A stretch of 6,684 bases of DNA from Methanobacteriota archaeon (GTDB lineage: Archaea > Thermoplasmatota > Thermoplasmata > RBG-16-68-12), in assembly GCA_005878515.1 (NCBI GenBank), contig VBLZ01000117.1, positions 1 through 6,684 on the forward strand. Direction: 5' to 3'. This document shows positions 1-5,507 of the stretch, in pieces. Position 1 is the stretch's first letter, and every line of letters starts with the position of its first letter. Both the position numbers and the translations under genes were made by a program. A model generated the notes under the pieces. That model was given only the letters and a program-made list of their open reading frames with translations, searched no databases and was not told the origin of the DNA.

Positions 1-654
1 GGGCGGCCGGTCGTCGGCTCGGACTCGCAGCTCTTCGGACCCCCAGAGGAACAGGGACATCCACAGGGTGAGGGACATGAGTCCCGCCGTGAGCCCGATA
101 AGGGCGAAGCCGTCGTTCTGCGTCACCCGCCAGAGGACCGCCAGGGCGGAGCTCAGCGAGCCCGCGACGAGGGCGATGATTCCCGCGAGGCGCGCCTGGC
201 GGATGCCCACACCGAGGAGAAGCCAGTACACCGTGAACCCGAGAGAGATTGCAGCGCCCACGTTCACCGCGTCGAGGACTCCGTGGAGGTCGGGGGCGTA
301 TACGAATCCGAGGAAAAGGCCCAGAGACGTCCGCAACACTGCGGCACCAAACGCGGCCGCGAACGCCAGGGCCGCGAGTCCGAGGTACGCACGCTGGCTC
401 GCGTCGAAGCGAGCGCGATCGCCCCACACGAACCAAACCCCAATCACGAACACGGCGGCAATCGCGCCGATGAGAAGAGTGCCGATGAGTGGGAGCCACA
501 CGATATGGAGGCCCAGGTAGAACGAGTCCTGGACCGCGGGCCCCGAGGGCGGCAGGAAATACCCGACATATCGGAAGAAGAAAGAGAGGAAATACAAGCC
601 AATCGCACCGGCGATGCATAGAAGACCGATCCGGGAACGGGAGCTCGCGGACAA
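1..654 (-). CDS. Polytopic membrane protein of unknown function (3' end outside window)
   Basis: Reading leftward from 654 there is an open frame of 218 codons with no stop before the window edge, so the C terminus is missing. The translation is strongly hydrophobic, with six likely membrane helices at about residues 9-30, 49-77, 88-118, 127-150, 156-175 and 181-204. Short polar loops separate them, and a charged tail (EELRVRADDR) begins after the last helix. No catalytic or transport motif is visible and I do not recognise the family. The start is uncertain: no ATG or GTG occurs in frame before the first helix. The TTG at 652-654 is the only common start codon that keeps this helix whole, and no convincing TATA element lies 25 bases before it. 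The gene follows the cupin on the same strand after 128 bases, so the two may be co-transcribed. The opposite strand has long open frames here, but their arginine/proline-rich translations look like shadows. Confidence 0.72.
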   Translation of the reverse strand, partial: MSASSRSRIGLLCIAGAIGLYFLSFFFRYVGYFLPPSGPAVQDSFYLGLHIVWLPLIGTLLIGAIAAVFVIGVWFVWGDRARFDASQRAYLGLAALAFAAAFGAAVLRTSLGLFLGFVYAPDLHGVLDAVNVGAAISLGFTVYWLLLGVGIRQARLAGIIALVAGSLSSALAVLWRVTQNDGFALIGLTAGLMSLTLWMSLFLWGSEELRVRADDRPP

Positions 655-782
655 CTTGTACCCTCTTAGCCGTTCAGCCGCACAGAGGCGTCCCGAACGA
701 TGAATGTTCCGTGTCGGCTGAGCTCCCCGTCTCCGCAGCACTCGAGGTTTCCGTGGGCCAGATCCGAAGTACCCTCTCGCTG
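655..782. other. Spacer between cupin and six-helix membrane gene
   Basis: These 128 bases separate two leftward genes. I see no coding frame with protein-like composition and no clear TATA element. The word GTACCCTCT occurs at both ends, at 658-666 and 769-777. There is no T-run that would mark a terminator, so read-through from the cupin gene is plausible. Confidence 0.4.
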
Positions 783-1112
783 CTAGCGCGGGTTGGTCCC
801 TTCGGGCGGCGCGAAGAACACGAGGACCGCCAAGCTCTCGAGGATGTCGTGGAACCGATGTTCGACGTGGGCCGGAACGAAGACGACACTCCCCGGACGG
901 ACCTCGCGATCCTCCGAGCGCACACGGATCCGTGCGCGACCGCGGACGACATAATACACCTCGTCTTCAGCGTGGGGCGTCTGCTTGTCCTCCGCACCTC
1001 GGGGAAGTTCGTAGAGCCCACAGCTCATCGACGCGACCCGCAAGAACTCGAGGTACGATTCGCCCCGCCGCCTGCGCGCTTCGAGGAGATCGGTGACTTC
1101 GTGAGCGTCCAT
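783..1112 (-). CDS. Small single-domain cupin protein
   Basis: This 109-residue protein is a compact one-domain cupin, a small beta-barrel that usually binds one metal ion. Cupin motif 1 is seen at about residues 45-60 (TPHAEDEVYYVVRGRA), with His47 and Glu51 placed as metal ligands and Gly58 ending the motif. Motif 2 lies at about 74-88 (GSVVFVPAHVEHRF), with His85 as the third ligand. The first His of the usual HxH pair is Thr45, so three of the four classical ligands remain. Length is normal for stand-alone cupins. The family spans enzymes, isomerases and binding proteins, so no substrate can be assigned. The ATG at 1110-1112 gives a sensible N terminus and sits about 35 bases from a TATA-like CTTTATCC on the same strand. 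It is divergent from the proline-rich membrane gene and upstream of the six-helix membrane gene. Confidence 0.9.
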   Translation of the reverse strand: MDAHEVTDLLEARRRRGESYLEFLRVASMSCGLYELPRGAEDKQTPHAEDEVYYVVRGRARIRVRSEDREVRPGSVVFVPAHVEHRFHDILESLAVLVFFAPPEGTNPR

Positions 1113-1144
1113 TCCAAAGCCTCGTCCCCGGGCATCGAGTCCTC

Positions 1145-1152
1145 GGATAAAG
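1145..1152 (-). promoter_or_regulatory. TATA-like element for the cupin gene
   Basis: On the minus strand this reads CTTTATCC, an A/T-rich break in GC-rich DNA about 35 bases before the cupin ATG. An archaeal start site about 25 bases downstream would leave a leader of roughly ten bases. This is inferred from spacing and composition only. Confidence 0.45.
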
Positions 1153-1170
1153 TCGCGTCGGCCAACGCGG

Positions 1171-1180
1171 TATGGTTAAG
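1171..1180 (+). promoter_or_regulatory. TATA-like element for the proline-rich membrane gene
   Basis: TATGGTTAAG ends about 29 bases before the ATG at 1209, the spacing expected for a near-leaderless archaeal gene. It lies in the 96-base space shared with the divergent cupin gene, which has its own element about 25 bases away. Confidence 0.45.
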
Positions 1181-1208
1181 TAGGCCGGCTTCTTCGCGGA
1201 GGTCGTCG

Positions 1209-1754
1209 ATGGCGAGCGACCCTTCGGAAGACGAAAAGAGGCGGCGAGACAGCCCGCCGCCGGTCGAGTTCGTGAGGCCCTCGGAAACCCAAGGACCGCC
1301 GCCTCCGCGGGACCAACCACCGGCGGCCTGGGTTCCCCGGCCGGAAGACTACCAGGTCCCTCCGTCGTGGGCCGGCCCGGCGCCGCGGCCGGTGGGTCCC
1401 TCGAACCTCCCGAAGATCGCGGCCGTCTTCCTCCTGTTGTCCGGGGTCCTCGGCATGGCGGGTGCGATCGCCAACGCGGTCTCCCTGCCGTCCGTCTCAG
1501 ACTATGCGAACTTCACGAACAACTCGCCCGAGTTCGTCGCCTTCATCCAGATCTGCGGCCTCGTGTCGATCTGGTCCCAGGCGCTTGCGATCCTCGGCGG
1601 GGTCATGGCCTGGCAACGGATGAATTGGAAGCTCACCCTCGTCTGCGCAGTCTTCGCCCTGTTCACGTTGGGCTACTTCCTCATCGACGCATCCCTCGTC
1701 GGTCTCGTCGGTCTGATCTTCACGATCGTGGCTCGACGGTATTTTGCCTCATGA
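1209..1754 (+). CDS. Four-helix membrane protein with proline-rich N-terminal tail
   Basis: The product has 181 residues. Residues 1-68 form a polar tail with 20 prolines, including runs such as SPPPVEF and GPPPPRDQPP, probably disordered and cytoplasmic. Four likely membrane helices follow at about 69-91, 110-136, 141-158 and 160-177, and the protein ends in a short basic tail (ARRYFAS). The loop between helices 1 and 2 is polar and contains an NFTNNS stretch. No catalytic motif is visible and the function is unknown. Proteins built as a low-complexity tail plus a four-helix block are common as uncharacterised proteins in archaea. The open frame extends far upstream to 489, but that part overlaps the cupin gene antisense and has poor composition. 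I therefore chose the ATG at 1209, which a TATA-like element supports. The gene converges on the regulator with 20 bases between the stops. Confidence 0.82.
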   Translation: MASDPSEDEKRRRDSPPPVEFVRPSETQGPPPPRDQPPAAWVPRPEDYQVPPSWAGPAPRPVGPSNLPKIAAVFLLLSGVLGMAGAIANAVSLPSVSDYANFTNNSPEFVAFIQICGLVSIWSQALAILGGVMAWQRMNWKLTLVCAVFALFTLGYFLIDASLVGLVGLIFTIVARRYFAS

Positions 1755-1774
1755 AGTCCGATGTGACCGATGGA

Positions 1775-2449
1775 TCAGGCCTTCGAATCCCCGCGAGCAC
1801 GGATCAGGAAGCGGCACACCGGATCCCCCGCGACGACTCGGTGCGACGTTTCGACATCGGCTCGGATGAGACTCTGAAACATTTCCCGCTCGACGCCGCA
1901 CGCCTCCGGATAGGTCTCGGCGACCGCCATGATCGGGCAGTTGTGTTCGAGCATCTCGACGACGTTCTTCCGAGCGTGGCCCAACTCGGCCATGTAGCCA
2001 CCCTCGTCGCGGATCTTCACGAGCTCCCCGACTCGGTCCGATAGGCCGCCCTCCGGGATCCGATTGCGGTTCGCATCGAGGACTTCCTGCGCCCGCTGCT
2101 TCAAGAGCCGCACGACTGCCTCTCGGCCAAGTTTCTCCTCGATGAAATTGAGCGCAGACAGGGTCATGTGGGTGTACGCCTCGGGAAAGAGCGTCGCGGA
2201 GTTCTTGCTCAGGTTGAAGAATGCGCGGGGTCGGCCGCGGCCTCCCGCCTTGAACGAACGTTCGACGAGGCCTTTCGTCTCGAGCACATTCAGATGCTTC
2301 AGGGTGGCCATCTTCGAGATCCGGAGTTCACCGGCCATGTCCGATAGGGAGACGGACCCGCGTCGCTTCAACGTCAGGAGGATCTGCCGCTTCGCGGACG
2401 AGAACCCCGCCTCGAGCCCGCCGGGGTCAACTTCGTGAATCTCCGCCAT
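1775..2449 (-). CDS. SufR/COG2345-like winged-helix regulator with C-terminal cysteine cluster
   Basis: This is a predicted DNA-binding regulator of 224 residues. Residues 17-85 form a winged helix-turn-helix of the ArsR/MarR type, with recognition helix around SKMATLKHLNVLETKGLV and a basic wing GGRGRPRAFF at 69-78. A helical middle part follows. The C-terminal domain carries Cys171, Cys184 and Cys212, in the contexts NCPIMAVAETYPEACG and GDPVCRFL. The CX12C spacing and CP/YP context match SufR-like regulators, which bind an iron-sulfur cluster and control Fe-S assembly or stress genes. SufR as I recall it has four cysteines (CX12CX13CX14C). The third is missing here, and an acidic residue or His203 may replace it. 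An ATG at 2476 would add nine residues, but a TATA-like TATATGTTATC sits 25 bases before the ATG at 2449, which I prefer. No suf genes are in view, so the target is unknown. Confidence 0.87.
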   Translation of the reverse strand: MAEIHEVDPGGLEAGFSSAKRQILLTLKRRGSVSLSDMAGELRISKMATLKHLNVLETKGLVERSFKAGGRGRPRAFFNLSKNSATLFPEAYTHMTLSALNFIEEKLGREAVVRLLKQRAQEVLDANRNRIPEGGLSDRVGELVKIRDEGGYMAELGHARKNVVEMLEHNCPIMAVAETYPEACGVEREMFQSLIRADVETSHRVVAGDPVCRFLIRARGDSKA

Positions 2450-2468
2450 GGGTCGGAAATGGCCTTCC

Positions 2469-2479
2469 GATAACATATA
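2469..2479 (-). promoter_or_regulatory. TATA-like element for the SufR-like regulator
   Basis: On the minus strand the bases read TATATGTTATC, centred 25 bases upstream of the ATG at 2449. This suggests a leaderless transcript. The element overlaps the alternative upstream ATG at 2476, which argues against that start. Confidence 0.55.
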
Positions 2480-2500
2480 CCTATTCGTTTACAAAATAGG
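2480..2500. promoter_or_regulatory. Inverted repeat, candidate operator of the regulator
   Basis: CCTATT at 2480-2485 and AATAGG at 2495-2500 are perfect reverse complements around a 9-base spacer. The repeat touches the regulator's TATA-like element on one side and contains a rightward TATA-like stretch (TTTACAAAATA, 2488-2498). Dimeric winged-helix proteins typically bind such dyads, so autoregulation is a natural inference. The arms are only six bases and there is no second copy in the window. Confidence 0.4.
2488..2498 (+). promoter_or_regulatory. Possible rightward TATA-like element inside the inverted repeat
   Basis: TTTACAAAATA is centred about 28 bases before an ATG at 2521, which suits a leaderless transcript running toward the aldo/keto reductase. 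Because it lies inside the inverted repeat, a protein bound there would be expected to block or alter it. Confidence 0.35.
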
Positions 2501-2520
2501 ACTTCGAAATCCACCGAGCA

Positions 2521-2601
2521 ATGACTCGCGGGGAAAATTCAGGTGGGGCGCGGTGCCGCCCCAAGTCGGTCACGGCGACGGCGGAGGACTTCCTTTCCTA
2601 A
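2521..2601 (+). CDS. Possible 26-residue small ORF upstream of the aldo/keto reductase
   Basis: An ATG at 2521 opens 26 codons ending in TAA at 2599-2601. The peptide is polar and begins MTRGENSGGARCRPKS. It matches no family I know. The only support is position: the ATG lies where a leaderless transcript from the TATA-like stretch at 2488-2498 should begin. It could be a real small protein, a leader peptide, part of an untranslated leader, or chance. It contains the GC hairpin at 2544-2563, which argues somewhat for an RNA role or for chance. Confidence 0.2.
   Translation: MTRGENSGGARCRPKSVTATAEDFLS
2544..2563. other. GC-rich hairpin in the spacer before the reductase
   Basis: TGGGGCG (2544-2550) pairs with CGCCCCA (2557-2563) around a 6-base loop. 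It has no following T-run, so it is not a typical terminator. It lies about 140 bases before the reductase start and could fold in any transcript begun near 2520. Confidence 0.35.
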
Positions 2602-2670
2602 TTTGTACGCGGTTGGCCGGAAGTGAGTCTGCGTCGATTGGGCTGGATCCGGTGTCCCGCTTCGGAAGGT

Positions 2671-2679
2671 TCTTACAAC
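2671..2679 (+). promoter_or_regulatory. TATA-like element for the aldo/keto reductase
   Basis: TCTTACAAC is centred about 26 bases before the ATG at 2701, the spacing seen for most starts here. It supports starting the reductase at that ATG and not at the GTG at 2623. Confidence 0.45.
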
Positions 2680-2700
2680 GCCGCTCCGTTCGCACCGCCG

Positions 2701-3648
2701 ATGAAGACCCGGACGCTCGGTCGCACAGGGCTGAAGGTCTCCGAAATCGGGTTCGGCGCCTGGGCGATCGGGGGTAACGCCCACGGGAACTCGTACGGTC
2801 CCACGGACGACACAGAATCGGTCGCCACGGTCCGCCACGCGATCGACCTGGGTGTGAACTTCTTCGACACGGCAGACGTGTACGGATGGGGCCACAGCGA
2901 AGAGATCCTCGGAGAGGCGCTCAACGGCCGCCGCGACGGCGTGCACATCGCCACCAAAGTCGGCGGGGATTTCTATCATGGAGGAGTTCGGATGAACTTC
3001 GAGCCGGGATACATTGCCTTCGCCCTCGAGCGATCCCTGAAACGGCTCCGAACGGATCACGTCGACGTCTACCAGCTCCACAATCCTCCCGCCGAAATGA
3101 TGGGCGATCCGGAGACCTACGAGGTGCTGGAGGCTCTCAAAGCGGAACACAAGATCGACCACTACGGGGTTTCCGTCCACGAACCGTCCGAAGCCGCGCT
3201 TTGCCTGGGCGCCGGGTCACCCGAAGTCCTGCAGATCCCCTTCAGCTTGTTCCGCCAAGAGTGGATCGACGAGACCTTCGAAGCCGCGCGGAAGGCGAAC
3301 GTCGGAATCATCGCGCGGGAGCCGCTCGGAAACGGCTTCCTCACCGGGACGATTCGACCGGACGCGCGCTTCCCTCCCGGAGACATTCGACATCACTGGC
3401 CGCCAGCGATGGTCGCCGGGCGAGTCGCCGCCGCCAAGGGACTCTCGTTCCTTGCGCAGCCCGATCGGACGATGGCCCAGGCGGCATTGCGATTCGTGCT
3501 CGCATATCCCGAGGTCTCCGTGACGATCCCGGGTGCGAAGACCGTCACCCAGGTGGAGGAAAACGCCGCCGCGAGCGATGCCCCGCCTCTCTCGAAAGAC
3601 GACGTCGAGCGAGCGCGCCGACTGTACGCGAAGGATTTCGGAATGTAG
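2701..3648 (+). CDS. Aldo/keto reductase (NADPH-dependent oxidoreductase)
   Basis: The 315-residue product is a full-length member of the aldo/keto reductase family (COG0667 type), cytosolic TIM-barrel enzymes that reduce aldehydes and ketones with NADPH. It opens with the typical MKTRTLGRTGLKVSEIGFG. The catalytic tetrad is visible: Asp56 and Tyr61 in FFDTADVYGWGHSE, Lys86 in IATKVGG, and His127 in DVYQLHNP. The C-terminal cofactor segment is present as VTIPGAKTVTQVEEN. Residue order and length fit the family without truncation. An open frame continues upstream to a GTG at 2623, but the 26 extra residues do not resemble the family. The ATG at 2701 matches the usual N terminus and has a TATA-like element 26 bases before it. 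The true substrate cannot be read from sequence. The upstream SufR-like regulator is a possible controller, by position only. Confidence 0.95.
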   Translation: MKTRTLGRTGLKVSEIGFGAWAIGGNAHGNSYGPTDDTESVATVRHAIDLGVNFFDTADVYGWGHSEEILGEALNGRRDGVHIATKVGGDFYHGGVRMNFEPGYIAFALERSLKRLRTDHVDVYQLHNPPAEMMGDPETYEVLEALKAEHKIDHYGVSVHEPSEAALCLGAGSPEVLQIPFSLFRQEWIDETFEAARKANVGIIAREPLGNGFLTGTIRPDARFPPGDIRHHWPPAMVAGRVAAAKGLSFLAQPDRTMAQAALRFVLAYPEVSVTIPGAKTVTQVEENAAASDAPPLSKDDVERARRLYAKDFGM

Positions 3649-3659
3649 AACGGTCTACT

Positions 3660-3690
3660 GAAGCTTTTTAGCCAACCCGCCATTAGCTTC
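3660..3690. promoter_or_regulatory. Inverted repeat around a TATA-like element before the PCMT-TPR gene
   Basis: GAAGCT (3660-3665) and AGCTTC (3685-3690) are perfect reverse complements with 19 bases between them. CTTTTTAG (3664-3671) in the left half is the only A/T-rich stretch in this 60-base spacer. It is a plausible TATA-like element, giving a start near 3693 and a leader of about 16 bases. The same T-run could also end the reductase transcript. Confidence 0.35.
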
Positions 3691-3708
3691 CAATGGAGAA
3701 CAGCGCGG

Positions 3709-4971
3709 ATGTGGGCCCGATCGGACCTGGTCGCCGAGCTGAAGGGACTCGGCCTTCTGCGCACGGGGGGCCTCGAGCGCTCGTTCCTCCGGGTCCGACA
3801 GGAATCGTTCTTGCCGGAGGCGTTCGGGCTTCTCGCGTATGCCGACATGCCGCTTCCGCTCCACGAGGCGCCCCACCCGACAACGATGCCTTCTGCAAGG
3901 TGTCTCATCGCCGCGCTGGATCTGTTGGAGCTAAAGGATGGCCTTCGGATCCTCGTCGAAGGCTGCCGCGGCGGATATCCCGGCGCCTTGCTCGCGGAAG
4001 TCGTCGGTCCGGACCAAGTGGTCGTCGTCGAAACGGACCCCGAGCGCCGGAACCGGACGATTCAACGAATGCAGGCCGCGGGGTTCGGCGACGTCCGCGT
4101 CCTTCCGTCGCTGCCCGATGAGACGTTCGACCGGATTCTCGTGCTCGATGCCACGCCGCCGCGGCAGCTCGTGTCCCGACTCGCGGACCCGGGCTTCCTG
4201 ATCGCGCGCGGTCGCGGCGTGCACGATCTCGCCTTCGTGAAACTCATCCGCAATTCGGGAGAGACCCTCCAGATCACGTTCAACGAGGCTCCGTCCGCAG
4301 CGGTCGAAGGATCGCGGGACGAGGTGACGCCGGTCGACTTCGGCCGGCTCTTTGCGGTCGAGGACCTCCTCGCGCACGCGTGGGAAGGCCGCGTGACCGG
4401 CCATTACGACCAACACTTTCGGGACATCGTGGTCGACACCTTCTCGGGCGGCCCGCTGGACCTGAAGGCGTTCGACGCGGCGGAAGAACCGTGCAAGGAC
4501 GCGGCGCGACGGGCGTTCCAGGCCGCGTACATCCTCCAGAGTGCGGGGGACCTCGATCGGGCCGCCGACGCCTACGAACGATCGATCCGGCTCGCCCCGT
4601 CCGGTGAAGGCCACACCTTCCGGGCGTGGACGTTCAGCTTCATGGGTCGCTACGACGATGCGATTGAAGAGTGCCAGCGGGCGATCGCCGTCGACCCGTC
4701 GTTCGGGAATCCGTACAACGATATCGGAGCGTACCTGATCGAGATGAATCGTCTCGACGACGCGATTCCGTGGCTCGAGCGGGCGATCGCGGCGCCGCGG
4801 TACTGCTGCTATTTCTACGCCCACACGAACCTCGCGCGGGTCTACCTTCAGAAAGGGATGCGGGAGAAGGCGCGCAAATCGCTCCGCGCCGCGCTCCGCG
4901 TGAACCCGGACTACGAACCTGCACAGGAGCTGCTTCGTCGGATCGACAGCAACGCCGGCTACTTCGCCTGA
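3709..4971 (+). CDS. Divergent PCMT-like methyltransferase domain fused to C-terminal TPRs
   Basis: The 420-residue product has two parts. Residues about 5-170 follow the layout of protein-L-isoaspartate O-methyltransferase: an N-terminal helix pair with RVRQESFLPE, then LLAYADMPLPL, an ILVEGCRGGY segment where the SAM-binding glycine loop belongs, VVVVETDPERRN as the next strand, and FDRILVLDATPP as the later motif. The glycine loop is altered (GCRGG for a usual GTGSG), and the segment equivalent to QTISQP reads HPTTMPSA, so methyl transfer to isoaspartate is doubtful. Residues 170-260 are an uncharacterised linker. Residues about 265-412 are four TPRs with the AGDLDRAADAYERSI and GRYDDAIEECQRAI pattern, a protein-binding scaffold. 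The ATG at 3709 is the only common in-frame start nearby and has GGAG at 3695-3698. Role inferred: binding or modifying proteins, perhaps in protein quality control. The stop lies inside the tail of the convergent gene. Confidence 0.85.
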   Translation: MWARSDLVAELKGLGLLRTGGLERSFLRVRQESFLPEAFGLLAYADMPLPLHEAPHPTTMPSARCLIAALDLLELKDGLRILVEGCRGGYPGALLAEVVGPDQVVVVETDPERRNRTIQRMQAAGFGDVRVLPSLPDETFDRILVLDATPPRQLVSRLADPGFLIARGRGVHDLAFVKLIRNSGETLQITFNEAPSAAVEGSRDEVTPVDFGRLFAVEDLLAHAWEGRVTGHYDQHFRDIVVDTFSGGPLDLKAFDAAEEPCKDAARRAFQAAYILQSAGDLDRAADAYERSIRLAPSGEGHTFRAWTFSFMGRYDDAIEECQRAIAVDPSFGNPYNDIGAYLIEMNRLDDAIPWLERAIAAPRYCCYFYAHTNLARVYLQKGMREKARKSLRAALRVNPDYEPAQELLRRIDSNAGYFA

Positions 4972-5414
4972 CGCCCCAGGACCGCATCGCGCAAGACCGC
5001 GAAGTCGGCATCCGAAAGGGTCGGCTCGGGTCCGCGCGAAACGAGGACGTTCTCCAGGCCATTCGACGTCGTCAATTGGAGTTGGTCCTCGACCCGACGG
5101 TTGTCCGCGGTGTCGACCGTACCACGGACGACGTGTTCAATTTCCCGAACGGAAGCTCGGTCGATCGAGCGTTGGACCATGTATCCGTGAAATTCCTTCA
5201 CATTCCATGCGCCGTGGACCTCCAGGTGCGCACGAAATTCCAGGATGCGGAGGTCCGTGACGAGGAGAGTGCCGCCCTGAACCGGAAGGAGGACGAGTGG
5301 CCGTTCGCCGGAATCGAGGTGGGCGCCGAACAGGGACAATCGATAGGGATCGCGCTTTGCGCTGCGAGCCATCCCGAGGAATGCAACCCCATCAAACGCG
5401 TCCGCGTCTTCCAT
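4959..5414 (-). CDS. Hypothetical protein of 151 residues
   Basis: I do not recognise this protein. It is soluble, with no signal peptide or membrane helix. The middle, about residues 38-85, is rich in beta-strand formers (PLVLLPVQGGTLLVTDLRILEF, then HLEVHGAW and FHGYMVQRSI), and a short helix follows near the C terminus (DADFAVLRDAVLG). The strand-rich part with a TDLRILEF turn loosely recalls small PH-like domains, but that is a weak impression. The open frame continues upstream to 6002, yet that extension is antisense to the cysteine-rich protein gene and has shadow-like composition. The ATG at 5412-5414 is the first start codon beyond it. Its last 13 bases overlap the end of the convergent PCMT-TPR gene. 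It is divergent from the 196-residue protein across 93 bases containing the palindrome at 5471-5480. Confidence 0.68.
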   Translation of the reverse strand: MEDADAFDGVAFLGMARSAKRDPYRLSLFGAHLDSGERPLVLLPVQGGTLLVTDLRILEFRAHLEVHGAWNVKEFHGYMVQRSIDRASVREIEHVVRGTVDTADNRRVEDQLQLTTSNGLENVLVSRGPEPTLSDADFAVLRDAVLGRQAK

Positions 5415-5470
5415 TTCAGCGGCCGAACGACTGTCGGGAGATGAAGGTTCGTCTCGACGGACTGGGGGCA

Positions 5471-5480
5471 GCCTTAAGGC
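5471..5480. promoter_or_regulatory. Perfect palindrome GCCTTAAGGC in a divergent promoter
   Basis: The ten bases are self-complementary and contain the A/T core of the spacer between two divergent genes. The centre is 32 bases before the GTG at 5508, a workable TATA position for the rightward gene. It is 61 bases before the leftward ATG at 5414, which would give a leader of about 35 bases. It could serve both directions or be a small operator. Confidence 0.4.
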
Positions 5481-5507
5481 AACCGCGCCTTTGATACCTC
5501 GGAAAAC

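Noticed and set aside
68..621. Several plus-strand open frames over the left end
   Set aside because: Their translations are rich in Arg, Pro and Thr with no family signature, and the opposite strand gives a coherent six-helix membrane protein.
489..1208. Long plus-strand extension upstream of the proline-rich membrane protein
   Set aside because: It is in frame with the real gene but runs antisense through the cupin, whose motifs are clear. A promoter-like element directly precedes the ATG at 1209.
2450..2476. Nine-residue N-terminal extension of the regulator from the ATG at 2476
   Set aside because: That ATG lies inside the TATA-like element positioned 25 bases before the ATG at 2449, and the next A/T stretch is too close to serve it.
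2595..2670. Possible tRNA or structured RNA before the reductase
   Set aside because: I looked for a cloverleaf with a GGTTCGAATC-like T arm and found neither the arm nor a matching acceptor stem.
2623..2700. N-terminal extension of the aldo/keto reductase from a GTG
   Set aside because: The 26 extra residues do not match the family. The usual N terminus begins at the ATG at 2701, which has its own TATA-like element.
2886..3671. Arginine-rich plus-strand frame inside the reductase
   Set aside because: The reductase frame has the full catalytic tetrad, so this is its shadow in another frame.
3931..4824. 297-codon minus-strand frame opposite the PCMT-TPR gene
   Set aside because: The sense strand encodes clear TPR and methyltransferase-like motifs. 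The antisense frame is long because GC-rich codons avoid stops on the other strand.
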